Assembly: GCA_038326165.1 (NCBI GenBank)
Contig: JBBQJT010000005.1
Coordinates: forward strand, 30,526-94,525
Source of the DNA: JAEUUM01 sp038326165
Lineage (GTDB): Bacteria; Bacteroidota; Bacteroidia; Chitinophagales; Saprospiraceae
DNA: 64,000 nt
Direction: 5' to 3'
Positions 52,074 through 61,155 of the stretch are shown here, in pieces. The translations under genes were made by a program, and so were the position numbers. Each line of letters begins with the position of its first letter. The first letter of the stretch is position 1. The notes beneath the pieces were generated by a model, which was given only the letters and a program-made list of their open reading frames with translations, had not been told where the DNA came from and ran no database searches.

Positions 52074-54443
52074 TTAGAATTGGAATCTCCAAAGTAAGTC
52101 TGGAAAGAATCCAATTTGATATACCTTATAACTTTCACCACGAGAAGCAGAGAAACGTTCTTGAAAAATATTTTTGTTGTTGGTGACATTTTGGAAATCA
52201 AGAAAAAACTGTTGCGTTAATTTTCTCTTACTTGAGTTAAAAGTGACTCCAAATTTCACGTCCCAACGAAAGTATGCGTCTTGAACTATTCCAAAGGCCT
52301 TGCTTTCATCCAAGATTTCTTCTCCAGCTTGTACGGAGGATGCCAGATCAATTGGAGTGATATTTCTGCCACCAGCCAACGAGACTCTCGAATCAATGCT
52401 AAAGAAGTTTTGCTTATTCTTTCCGAATTTTATTTCACGACCAGCCAAAAGATTAACAATGTATCTGTTGTTGAATGCTGTATTGCGTGTTATGTTGTCG
52501 CTGCCTTCATACTTTGACTCAAACAAGGAGCCGCTGAAAAGCATATACCAGTTTTGGTTAAAATATTTTTCGACGGTTAATTCTAATCCATAATTGTTTC
52601 CTGTTCCAGCGTTTTCAAGATTTCCGATTTGTGGAAAACCAAAGTCGGCACCAGTATTTAGAACTGAATAGCTGCTTGGGTTTCTTTCAACGGGTACATT
52701 GCTGAGCAATTGGTAATAAACTTCAAACTTGGTGTGCCAGTCAGTTAACCTGAAATCATGTCCAACTACAAACTGATTGCTTTGTGAAAATCCCAATTGC
52801 GTATTGTCTGATATACTTCCATCAGGTTGTCGTTCTTGGAAGAAGAGTATTGGTAATGGTTGGGTTTGACTGTGTAATCCATATCCTACAGTCAGTGTAT
52901 TTCTGGCATTGACTTTATAGGCGGCCGATACACGTGGCTCCAGTGATTTTGAATCGTTGAACACCAACTGCTGACTGTGTAAACCTGCTATTAAGGTTAT
53001 TCTTTCCGTTGGTTTGTATTGCGATTGGGCGTACAATTCTATCAATTCTATACTGCTATCATATTGTCGCAGCTGAGCCCAGTCTGCTTTATTTTGTCTT
53101 GTGCGGGTATCTGTGTCAAGTCCAATACTCTGAACCAATATTCCTGATCTTAACCCCCACTTGGCATTGAATTTTTTATTGTAGTAGCTGTTCAAACGGT
53201 AACTGCTTGAGTAATCTTTTAGATCCACCACATGTCTTTTGATTTCATTGTTTTCGTCGCGGTATGAATTAAAGGTATTGCCAGAATTGCTTGCAGAAAG
53301 CACCGTTCTAATATATGAGCTGTTATCAATTACTACATTGTGCTTAACACCTACAAGGCCTATTTGAGATTTTGCAAAACTGTTTTCTTTGGTTTCAGCA
53401 TAAAAATCGTCTTCTTTGAGGTCTGCTCCTATAAAATCAATATTGCTTAAAGCGCCAATGCCAAAAATAGAGAATCTTCCCAATTTGGTCTTGCCAAAAT
53501 CAAAATTGAAATTTAAATCCTTGTATTTTGGGAGGGCTGAGGTGCCGAAGTTAATCCCGGCAACATTGGCCAGTTCAACAAATGAATGGCGGTAGGATAT
53601 GACAAATGATCCTTTACCTTTGCGCAATGGCCCTTCAACCATGGCTTCAAATCCCGAAAAGGCTGCCAATTGAGCCGTAAATTCGAATTTGTCTTTGTTC
53701 CCGTTCCTAAAACCAATATCAAATACACCTGCAAGTGCATTTCCATATTCAGCAGGGAAAGCAGAAGTTAAGAAATCCGAATTTTTAATCAAGTTGGGAT
53801 TCAATGCAGAAACCGGACCGCCCGTTGTGCCCAAAGTAGCAAAATGGTTGGGACTTGGAATTGGTATTCCTTCCAATCTCCAAAGTACACCAGTAGGTGA
53901 GTTTCCTCTAATCACAATGTCATTTCGGCTGTCATTGTTGGCAACAACACCAGCAAAATTTGCCGCCAATCGGGACACGTCATTTCTGCCGCCAGAATAT
54001 CGCTGCACTTCTTCCACGTTGAATTGTCGGGCAGATATCATAGCCAACTCATTGATGGCTTCTGATTTTCCAAGCTTTGAAGTGACAGTCACCTCTTTAA
54101 CCATTGTGATATTTTCTTCAAGACCAAGATCAAGCACTGTTTCTTTGCCGACGTTTACCAATACATTGGGGATGGTAACAGTCTTGTACCCAATATAACT
54201 GATTTGAATTTCATGTCGGCCTTGAGGAACATTTTTTATGACATAACTCCCATCATTATCCGATGTAGCGCCCAATGCAAGTGAGGCTGGAAGAATGATG
54301 ATATTTGCACCAATCAATGGCGTTTCACTCAATTTGTCAATGATGATACCACGGATGTTCTGTGTAGACTGAGCGGTTGAGATTATGGGAAAAAATGCCA
54401 TCAAAAATGCTAGAATGATTTGATGGTAATTTGATGATTTCAT
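52074..54443 (-). CDS. TonB-dependent receptor with CarboxypepD_reg-like domain
   Basis: 789 residues. Signal peptide MKSSNYHQIILAFLMAFFPIISTAQ; N-terminal carboxypeptidase-regulatory-like domain (GIIIDKLSETPLIGANIII, SDNDGSYVIKNVPQG); a plug domain (MISARQFNVEEVQRYSGG, NDIVIRGNSPTGVLWRLEG); then a 22-strand-type barrel ending in an aromatic terminus (PDLLWRFQF). The SusC hallmark is absent and no SusD-like gene is adjacent, so it is a general TBDR, perhaps for a metal or vitamin complex. The next gene upstream on its strand is the Crp/Fnr regulator, 33 bases away, which may control it. The ligand is unknown. Confidence 0.9.
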   Translation of the reverse strand: MKSSNYHQIILAFLMAFFPIISTAQSTQNIRGIIIDKLSETPLIGANIIILPASLALGATSDNDGSYVIKNVPQGRHEIQISYIGYKTVTIPNVLVNVGKETVLDLGLEENITMVKEVTVTSKLGKSEAINELAMISARQFNVEEVQRYSGGRNDVSRLAANFAGVVANNDSRNDIVIRGNSPTGVLWRLEGIPIPSPNHFATLGTTGGPVSALNPNLIKNSDFLTSAFPAEYGNALAGVFDIGFRNGNKDKFEFTAQLAAFSGFEAMVEGPLRKGKGSFVISYRHSFVELANVAGINFGTSALPKYKDLNFNFDFGKTKLGRFSIFGIGALSNIDFIGADLKEDDFYAETKENSFAKSQIGLVGVKHNVVIDNSSYIRTVLSASNSGNTFNSYRDENNEIKRHVVDLKDYSSSYRLNSYYNKKFNAKWGLRSGILVQSIGLDTDTRTRQNKADWAQLRQYDSSIELIELYAQSQYKPTERITLIAGLHSQQLVFNDSKSLEPRVSAAYKVNARNTLTVGYGLHSQTQPLPILFFQERQPDGSISDNTQLGFSQSNQFVVGHDFRLTDWHTKFEVYYQLLSNVPVERNPSSYSVLNTGADFGFPQIGNLENAGTGNNYGLELTVEKYFNQNWYMLFSGSLFESKYEGSDNITRNTAFNNRYIVNLLAGREIKFGKNKQNFFSIDSRVSLAGGRNITPIDLASSVQAGEEILDESKAFGIVQDAYFRWDVKFGVTFNSSKRKLTQQFFLDFQNVTNNKNIFQERFSASRGESYKVYQIGFFPDLLWRFQF

Positions 54444-54476
54444 AGTTTAAATTTTGAATTGCAATGCAAAGATTCA

Positions 54477-55118
54477 TCAAGTTTTTAATTGGTACCTGTC
54501 ACCTAAGTTACAAACTATCTTTGCGACTAATCTTTTTCTGATTCTACTCAATGAAGGTCGTTCAATGCCCAGATAGCTCGAAAGCATGGTTAAGGAAATA
54601 CGATTATAGAGATGGGGAAATTGAAACATGAAATTGGTGTAGCGGTCAGCCGGACTGATAAATAAAAGTGACTCGATGCGACCTTGCAACATTTTGATAA
54701 CTTCCTCCGCAATCAATCTTCCCAAGCGTTCAAAAACCGGATAGGAATTGTAACAACTTTGCATGTGTTTGTATGGCAGGAACACCAACTCGCAGGGCTC
54801 CAAGACTTGGATCGTGTGTTTGCTTGATTGTGTAATGAATGAGAGGTATTCTGTTGCCCAGTCGTTCTCAGGCATGAAATGGGTATTGATTACGTTGCCT
54901 TGCTGATCGATGTAGAACATACGTAACAGAGCTTTATTGACAAAATCTACGCTGTTGGGCGTTTGGTCAGATTGGATTAGAAACTGTTTTGAGTTTAGGC
55001 TCTGGTAGCTGAGGCCACTGACAAAAAAATCCATTTCTTCCTTACGAATTTTGGGAACGATATTTCTAACTGTAGCTTGGAGTTGAAGGGATTTGTGGTG
55101 GTCCATTTGCAGCGTCAT
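54477..55118 (-). CDS. Crp/Fnr-family transcriptional regulator
   Basis: 213 residues. N-terminal cyclic-nucleotide-binding-like beta-roll (about 25-125, with LLRMFYIDQQGNVINTHFMP), a central helix (ERLGRLIAEEVIKMLQ), and a C-terminal winged helix LTMLSSYLGIERPSLSRIRK that matches the HTH of Bacteroidota Crp/Fnr proteins. No Fnr-type cysteine cluster. The effector is unknown. An ATG at 55106 (MDHHKSLQ) is an alternative start. A -7 element (55142-55149) and a 21-base palindrome (55120-55140) sit immediately upstream, suggesting autoregulation. It lies just upstream of the TonB-dependent receptor. Confidence 0.87.
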   Translation of the reverse strand: MTLQMDHHKSLQLQATVRNIVPKIRKEEMDFFVSGLSYQSLNSKQFLIQSDQTPNSVDFVNKALLRMFYIDQQGNVINTHFMPENDWATEYLSFITQSSKHTIQVLEPCELVFLPYKHMQSCYNSYPVFERLGRLIAEEVIKMLQGRIESLLFISPADRYTNFMFQFPHLYNRISLTMLSSYLGIERPSLSRIRKRLVAKIVCNLGDRYQLKT

Positions 55119-55119
55119 T

Positions 55120-55149
55120 GGGCTGGTGAAAAAGCAGCCCTCAAAGCTA
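55120..55149 (-). promoter_or_regulatory. Promoter and palindromic site of the Crp/Fnr gene
   Basis: Minus-strand TAGCTTTG at 55142-55149 is a perfect -7 element. Just downstream lies the palindrome GGGCTG-N9-CAGCCC (55120-55140), which would overlap the transcription start. It may be an operator or a hairpin over the ribosome-binding region. Confidence 0.5.
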
Positions 55150-55177
55150 AGGATTATTCAATATTTCACGTTAATAA

Positions 55178-55900
55178 TCAGTCCAATTGGAAGAGATCCC
55201 GAACACCAAAATTTTTATCGATTTGAAATCCCTCAGCGAGCTCATATCCAGCGGATCGGCCCATATCCATTGCTCTAGAACGGATGAAATCCATGAACTC
55301 TTTGGAACTGATTGGGGAAGTAGGTTCAGCGCTATTTGGATCGTAAAATTGACTCTTGAATGCGAGAATCATTTCCATCTTTTTATCAAAATATGGTGTA
55401 ATATCGAAGACAAAATCAGGCTTGAGGTAATAATCTTGGATGTAATGGAAGACCATCCGGGGCCGCCAAGGATCTTGAATTTTATGTCTGTCGTTCCAAG
55501 TTTCAATTTTTATCAAACCGGATAAAAAGCAAGCATCGGCGCATAATTTAGCTGCTCTACCGTGGTCTGGATGTCTGTCAGACTTTGCATTGATGAGTAC
55601 CATTTCAGGCTGGTGTTCACGCAATACAGTAATTATTGGAATGAGATGTTCTTTGTCATGTGTGAAAAATCCGTCTGCCATATCCAGTTGTACACGAACA
55701 TCTGCACCCAAAATTTTAGTTGATGCTTCAGCTTCACTGGTGCGGGTATGTGCATTGCCTCTTGTGCCCAGTTCTCCTTTGGTCAAGTCCAAAAGCCCGA
55801 TTTTCTTTCCTAGTAATTGGTAATGAATCAATGTGCCAGCGCAGGATAATTCTACATCATCAGGATGAACGCCAATGGCTAAAATATCGAGTTTTGACAT
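55178..55900 (-). CDS. bshB1: N-acetyl-alpha-D-glucosaminyl L-malate deacetylase, bacillithiol synthesis
   Basis: 240 residues, LmbE/PIG-L-like zinc deacetylase. Zinc motif HPDDVELSCAGTL at the N-terminus and SDRHPDHGRAAKL in the middle; DLTKGELGTRG and RSRAMDMGRSAGY match BshB1 of bacillithiol makers. It removes the acetyl group from GlcNAc-malate to give GlcN-malate. bshA and bshC are not in the window. The ATG follows the stop of the VWA-like gene after 11 bases, so they are probably co-transcribed, but no functional link is known. Confidence 0.92.
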   Translation of the reverse strand: MSKLDILAIGVHPDDVELSCAGTLIHYQLLGKKIGLLDLTKGELGTRGNAHTRTSEAEASTKILGADVRVQLDMADGFFTHDKEHLIPIITVLREHQPEMVLINAKSDRHPDHGRAAKLCADACFLSGLIKIETWNDRHKIQDPWRPRMVFHYIQDYYLKPDFVFDITPYFDKKMEMILAFKSQFYDPNSAEPTSPISSKEFMDFIRSRAMDMGRSAGYELAEGFQIDKNFGVRDLFQLD

Positions 55901-55911
55901 TTGATTTTTAA

Positions 55912-58008
55912 TTAATAGCTTCCATAATATCTACGCAAGAACCACTCTGCTGTTAATATCAGCAACAAGATCCCAAATATCCATTTCAAGAAAATAAAAG
56001 GCTGAGTCACATTGCTTTGATAGAGCACAGGCTTCATACTCGCTTGTTTCTTGATTTCGTTTGCAAGTGTTGCTACCTGGTCAGGCATTACAGTTTTGCC
56101 ACCGGATAGTTGTGCCATAGCCCTCAGCAAGCCATGATTGGCAGTAGATTCAAAAGCCTCTATTTGAATAGCCTGAATCTCAAATTTGCCATCCACTTTC
56201 AGTTGTACACCATTGTAATTGGTCAAGGCTTTGAAAGAATAAGAGCCTGGAGGAAAATACCCTGCATCCAATTCGTAATATCTGCCTATGCGTGAAAAGT
56301 TGAACGGGTATTCTTTGCCTTGTTCATTGCGGATCATCAAACTAACATCGGGTGTATTGATCAATTCATAACTCGCGTTGTATAGCTCGGCATCCAGTTT
56401 TATGGTTTCATTTTCTTGAAATACCGTTTTTTCTGAAATGACCCTAAAAGGACGTTTGTCAGTTTTTACGGTCAAGTATTGGACGGTTTTGTCGATGATC
56501 TCATTGATTGCGTTGTGGTTGTTGTGCTGAAGGAAATCGAACAAGCGCCATTTCCAAAGTTTTTCACCAGCAAGGACAGCAGTTTTGACACCGTCAAAAT
56601 CTCCAAAAGCAAACAAGGGATAATTGGTTTCAATATTGCCAATCCGTTGATTCATCAAGGCTTTTGAATTGCCTGACAGTTTGTAATTTCCAAATGGGCT
56701 TGACAATGGAGGAAACTGTTCAGTATATCCTATAAGTTGAGGATCAAAGGTAAAGAGTTCAAAATTTGATTGAAGGAAGGCTTGGGCTTCATTTTGGGTG
56801 CGACCGTCGCCATCAATAGTCATTACATTTTGAAGTCTATTAAAGGTAGATAAATCCATACCTCCGCTCAAAATAAACCAGCGCGGAGTTTTGGCTTTGT
56901 TTAGTCCGTCAATCAAACTATTGATTTGATGTGATGATGAAGGTAAGCCGTGCAATATCACTAGGTCATAGCCAGTGCCAATACCTGAATAGTCCGCTGC
57001 ATATTTCAAGTCAATAATATAGTTCAGATTGTCACCTAAGGCTTGTCGAATGGCACTCAAGTCTGGGTTAGGCGCATCGGCGAGCAGCAGGATTTTTTGT
57101 CTGCCATCAATAACATTGACGTAGATATCTTTGGTATTGTTGACCGTAGTGGCCTCACCAGATACGGATGTTAGTGAAATTCGATAGTGCTGCACACCTG
57201 GCACATCCGCCTTCAAAGTAGCAGTAAAGGTTTCGAAGAAATCCTTGTTGTTGATGGACACAGATGTTGAAAAAACGGTCGAATTGCCTGCTCCAATCTT
57301 TTGTACAGTAAGCTTGGTGGATTGACTACTGCAATTGAAAGCGGTCATGTCAATCTGGATGTCAAAGCTATTGTTCAAAAACACCAGTTCATTGTTAAAA
57401 ACACGTTTTAAGATCAAATCTTTGCGCGGAATGGTGTCCCCGTATGCGATTGAAAAGCAAGGAACATTGAGTTGTTGGGCACCATACACAGGATTGCTGC
57501 CCGTATTGTAAATGCCATCGGTAGCCAAAATAACAGAACCCAAGTTTTGATCTTGGTATTGATTGTGAATTTCATCCAGAACCAAGGAGATATCTGAAAT
57601 TCTATCTTGGAAAGAATCAACCAAACCAGGTCGAACGGATTCGCCAAACGACAAACTCACGACTTCAAAATCAGTTGAAAGTTCCTTAGAAAGTGCCTCC
57701 AGATCAACATTTATATCTTGCGTATTGGCAGTTTTATTGCCCATTGAGGACGAAACATCCTTAGCGATGACCACCAAAGGCTTTTTTATTTCAGTTTTGA
57801 GCGATTTCAAGACAGGAGACAGCAAAAGCAAACAAAGCGCTGTTATGACAGTCCATCTCAAGGCCGCCAAAACATTGATCAACCATTTTGGAGCCTCCGA
57901 AAAAGAGGAAGATCTGAAATAGAGTAGGGCAGCTACACCAGTGCCAATAAGCAAGCAAGGCAAGATCAGCCAGTAAGAATATTGAATAGAGATACTTAGT
58001 AAAATCAT
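55912..58008 (-). CDS. Membrane protein with VWA-like and glutamine amidotransferase-like regions
   Basis: 698 residues. Two N-terminal transmembrane helices (near 12-30 and 45-65), a VWA-like segment with the MIDAS-like DVSSSMGNK near residue 85 and ILATDGIYNTGSNPVYGA near 160, a beta-rich middle, a Rossmann-like segment (KILLLADAPNPDLSAIRQAL, YDLVILHGLPSSS) and one C-terminal helix (FIFLKWIFGILLLILTAEWF). This matches a widespread family of Bacteroidota VWA membrane proteins of unknown role. The VWA and middle domains probably face the periplasm. It precedes bshB1 by 11 bases. Confidence 0.8.
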   Translation of the reverse strand: MILLSISIQYSYWLILPCLLIGTGVAALLYFRSSSFSEAPKWLINVLAALRWTVITALCLLLLSPVLKSLKTEIKKPLVVIAKDVSSSMGNKTANTQDINVDLEALSKELSTDFEVVSLSFGESVRPGLVDSFQDRISDISLVLDEIHNQYQDQNLGSVILATDGIYNTGSNPVYGAQQLNVPCFSIAYGDTIPRKDLILKRVFNNELVFLNNSFDIQIDMTAFNCSSQSTKLTVQKIGAGNSTVFSTSVSINNKDFFETFTATLKADVPGVQHYRISLTSVSGEATTVNNTKDIYVNVIDGRQKILLLADAPNPDLSAIRQALGDNLNYIIDLKYAADYSGIGTGYDLVILHGLPSSSHQINSLIDGLNKAKTPRWFILSGGMDLSTFNRLQNVMTIDGDGRTQNEAQAFLQSNFELFTFDPQLIGYTEQFPPLSSPFGNYKLSGNSKALMNQRIGNIETNYPLFAFGDFDGVKTAVLAGEKLWKWRLFDFLQHNNHNAINEIIDKTVQYLTVKTDKRPFRVISEKTVFQENETIKLDAELYNASYELINTPDVSLMIRNEQGKEYPFNFSRIGRYYELDAGYFPPGSYSFKALTNYNGVQLKVDGKFEIQAIQIEAFESTANHGLLRAMAQLSGGKTVMPDQVATLANEIKKQASMKPVLYQSNVTQPFIFLKWIFGILLLILTAEWFLRRYYGSY

Positions 58009-58031
58009 GTTTAAATCAAGGTCAAAAGCCC

Positions 58032-58039
58032 CAAAGATA
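58032..58039 (-). promoter_or_regulatory. Promoter -7 element for the VWA protein and bshB1 unit
   Basis: Minus-strand TATCTTTG, a perfect TAnnTTTG, 24 bases before the ATG at 58008. Confidence 0.65.
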
Positions 58040-58819
58040 GTCTTTGTGAATTGACGAATAATAACGCATTTTTGATTATTTAGTTGCCCGGGTTAGAAAT
58101 CATGAGTGGAGGAGGGTGGTGTGAAGTTAAGAAAAATGCACCTCGTTAATAGGTAAAAACTTGGTAGGGAAGGTCAAAAGAAGTTGGAATACGAAACAAT
58201 GACCTAAATTATAAAATTGAAAAACTGGTGTTAACTGAAAGAGTTAACAATTAACGGATTTTGACAAGTTTAGCCAAAAGCAAAGGTGCTGGAGCGAGAA
58301 CAAGGCAATAAGGTGACTCCTTTGCATAGTCATAAAAGTTAATGTGGAATTAAGTCACGATTATAGGAAATTTATTTTGACACCAAGTGTCGCTTTTATT
58401 GGTATTTTAAACAACTTTTCATCAAGGAAAGAAAATCTTGATAATTGATCAATTAAGTGAGGAAAAGGCCAGCTAAGACTTGCCTTTCAACTCAATAAAA
58501 CATACATTTAAGACAATTATGAACCCAAACCGAGCTTTATGCTACCAATTTTATTTGTTATAAGCTTTAACCTCCATTCTTGGAAGTGCGAAAACGTAGC
58601 CATGTGGGAAGTTCAGCAGAGCAGGAATTCTAAACTCTTATAACGCTGAATATTTGCATGTATAAATTACAGATTATTAACTATTTAGGCCAAACAAATT
58701 GGTTGGATTGACGTAAAAGATATTTGCTAAGAGAAAGTCGTATTCGATTCTGCTGTATCTGCTCACCCAAAAATCAAGATCGTTGTCAAAATATTGTTAT
58801 TCAAAAACCGACAAAAAAT
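58040..58819. other. Long intergenic stretch at the left edge of the accessory region
   Basis: About 780 bases with no gene I can support on either strand; frames are short and broken. It divides the conserved block on the left from the accessory genes on the right, as expected of an insertion or decay boundary. No direct repeat, tRNA or integrase remnant was recognised. Confidence 0.5.
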
Positions 58820-59902
58820 ATGGACTTTAAAGATTTAATTAAACAAATTGGTGACCGAGTAATAAAACTCAAAGACCAAATCCAAACCGAAGAAGCGACT
58901 AAAAACGCTTTCGTAATGCCGTTTTTACAAGCATTAGGTTATGACGTTTTTAATCCAACAGAAGTTGTTCCAGAGTTTATATCAGACATTGGACTTAAGA
59001 AAGGTGAGAAAATAGATTATGCAATTTTTAGAGAGGGCCATCCAACAATCCTTATTGAATGTAAGCATTGGAAGGAAAATTTAAGTATTCATGATGGGCA
59101 ACTTTTGAGATACTTTCATGTTTCAAGGGCAAAATTTGGACTTTTAACTAATGGCATAACATATCGATTTTATTCTGATCTAGTTGACGCTAACAAAATG
59201 GATGAAAAGCCATTTTTAGAATTCAACATTGCAGAAATTAAAGACAATCAAATTGAAGAACTTAAAAAATTCCACAAAACTGTTTTTGACGCTGATAGCA
59301 TAGTCAATACTGCAAGTGAATTAAAATATACTAATGAGCTTAAGCACTTATTACAACAGGAATTAGTAAATCCAAGTGCGGACTTTGTAAAACATTTTGC
59401 AAGACAAGTTTATCCAAGTGTTGTAACTGCTAAAGTTTTGGAGCAATTTACCAACTTAACAAAAAAATCAATTCAGCAACACATTAGCGACCTCATAACT
59501 GAAAGACTAAAGACTGCATTAACAAAAGAAGATGAAGAAACTAAAAAACAAGAAGCAATTCAAGCAGAAGAACAAGCCAAATTAGAAGAAGTAAAAGTTG
59601 TTACCACTGCTGAAGAACTTGAAGGCTTTATGGTAATTAAAGCAATACTAAGACAAAAAATTAGTATAACTAGAATTACATATCGTGACGCACAATCCTA
59701 CTTTGCAATTTTACTTGACGACAATAATCGGAAGACAATTTGTAGACTCTATTTGAGTGGGACAAAAAAGTTTTTCGTAACGCTTGACGACCAAAAGAAA
59801 GAAGTTAAAAATGAAATAAGTTCTTTAGATGACATTTTTAAATATTCCGAAATTCTTTTCAAAATTGTTGAAAGCTATGACAAATCAAAGGAATCGATCT
59901 AA
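58820..59902 (+). CDS. Solitary type I restriction HsdR N-terminal domain protein
   Basis: 360 residues from the ATG (MDFKDLIKQIGDRVIKLK); a longer frame from 58724 adds an atypical Cys-rich leader. The PD-(D/E)xK-type nuclease core is visible: ATKNAFVMPFLQALGYDVF, KIDYAIF with the Asp and TILIECKHW with the ExK, then LLRYFHVSRAKFGLLTNG and PFLEFNIAEI. This is the COG4748-like family that resembles the N-terminus of HsdR but lacks the helicase. The end is a second alpha/beta module of unknown role. A/T-rich codon use, and a setting with no hsdM/hsdS and pseudogenes nearby, suggest recent transfer. Could act in defence or be a domesticated nuclease. Confidence 0.8.
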   Translation: MDFKDLIKQIGDRVIKLKDQIQTEEATKNAFVMPFLQALGYDVFNPTEVVPEFISDIGLKKGEKIDYAIFREGHPTILIECKHWKENLSIHDGQLLRYFHVSRAKFGLLTNGITYRFYSDLVDANKMDEKPFLEFNIAEIKDNQIEELKKFHKTVFDADSIVNTASELKYTNELKHLLQQELVNPSADFVKHFARQVYPSVVTAKVLEQFTNLTKKSIQQHISDLITERLKTALTKEDEETKKQEAIQAEEQAKLEEVKVVTTAEELEGFMVIKAILRQKISITRITYRDAQSYFAILLDDNNRKTICRLYLSGTKKFFVTLDDQKKEVKNEISSLDDIFKYSEILFKIVESYDKSKESI

Positions 59903-60124
59903 AAAAAGAGGAGGTAATTCTTGAAAAAGCAAGCTAAAGTGGGGGTTTGCCAATAGAGTGGAATACTGAAGTTGTGATGCATAGATAAAATTGAAATCCC
60001 CCAACTTTTTTAAAGACTTAAAAGTTATTTTAAAGAAAGCGAATTCCTTAAATATGTGGAGCCAAGAACCCACTTTAAAAAACAGGGCGTTTCTGAAAAG
60101 CCTAACGAGTAGGGAAATCGATAA

Positions 60125-60687
60125 AATAGCAAAAAGAAACTTAAAATTTTAATCTTTTGGTATCAATTAGCAACCTTAACTTTAGTCGATTGTAAAAAAG
60201 ATCCATGTGAATCAACAAATTGCATTAATGGTGGGTATTGTCCCAGTGGCGATTGCGTTTGTCCTGATGGTTATATTGGGTCAGATTGTAGTCAACAAGA
60301 AACACCGACACAAATTAGAGTTACTAAAATTGAAGTAATACGTTTTCCTGCGACAGACAATGGAGCAGGTTGGGATTTTACAAGTGGTCCAGATGTTTTT
60401 CCAGTATTAACAAAAGGCAATACATTAATTTGGCAAAGCTCAAATCATTATCAAAATGCAAATCCCTCAAATGCTTATTCATATGATGTTAACCCTGTTG
60501 TTAGTCTTTCATCTCCTAATGACCAATACACAATATCACTTTTTGACTATGACGAATTGGGCGCTAATGATTTTATGGAAGGAATTGTTTTTTTTTCCAT
60601 TCTAACACCAACAAATTTCCATCGGTTTTAAGTCTTGATGCAGGAGGTTCTGTTGCATTTAGAATACACCTCTCTTATGTTTGGTAA
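60125..60687 (+). pseudogene. EGF-like plus C2-like lipoprotein, broken (frameshift, no start codon)
   Basis: Reading from about 60146 gives a signal-like stretch (ILIFWYQLATLTLVDC), an EGF-like module (CESTNCINGGYC, DCVCPDGYIGSDC) and a domain with TKIEVIRFPATDNGAGWDF and YTISLFDYDELGANDFM. A run of nine T at 60588-60596 shifts the frame; with eight T it continues FHSNTNKFPSVLSLDAGG and ends SYVW at 60687. That ending is one I recall for this lipoprotein family. No ATG, GTG or TTG opens the frame after the stop at 60122, and the lipobox has Asp before Cys. It is therefore probably a pseudogene, unless the extra T is a sequencing error. Confidence 0.72.
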
Positions 60688-61155
60688 GCGTGCTTTGCAA
60701 TGACAACCCGTTCCTGATCGATTGGAGTTTCCAACTATGAGTAGACAGACTGTGTTTTAGAGATTTTGTTCAGGCTGGTTGTTGAAGCTTCAATTAGCAC
60801 CAGTCAAGTTTCGCTAATTATTTTAGCTGCAAATCGTTAAAGGGCAACTATAAAATATAAAAATAAAATAGATCATTGCATATCTGGGGTAGTCAAAAGT
60901 TGGCTGCTACTGCGTATTTGGGTAGCTTGTCTTTTGGGTGGTCATTTCACGGTCGAAAAACTGATGATGGCCTCAAGTCTACATGGTTCAGGTGCTGGGA
61001 TGGGTTGTATTGCTGGCCTTCTTTTTATGTTTATTTTTCTGATGGGGGGAAGTATTGTAGTTAAGATTGCACAGTGAATAGGATTCCAGATACGGAGGAA
61101 AAGTATTTTGATTTTAAGACATTTTTTTAATACGAACTGTATTGCCAGTTAGATT
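60688..61155. other. Intergenic stretch with a possible 37-residue membrane ORF
   Basis: 468 bases without a clear gene. One plus-strand frame, 60964-61077, reads MMASSLHGSGAGMGCIAGLL and continues into one hydrophobic helix (FMFIFLMGGSIVVKIAQ). The frame is open well upstream of its first ATG, so it could be a remnant. It is not called as a gene. Confidence 0.35.

Noticed and set aside
53689..54198. 169-residue plus-strand frame
   Set aside because: Antisense to the plug and N-terminal domain of the TonB-dependent receptor.
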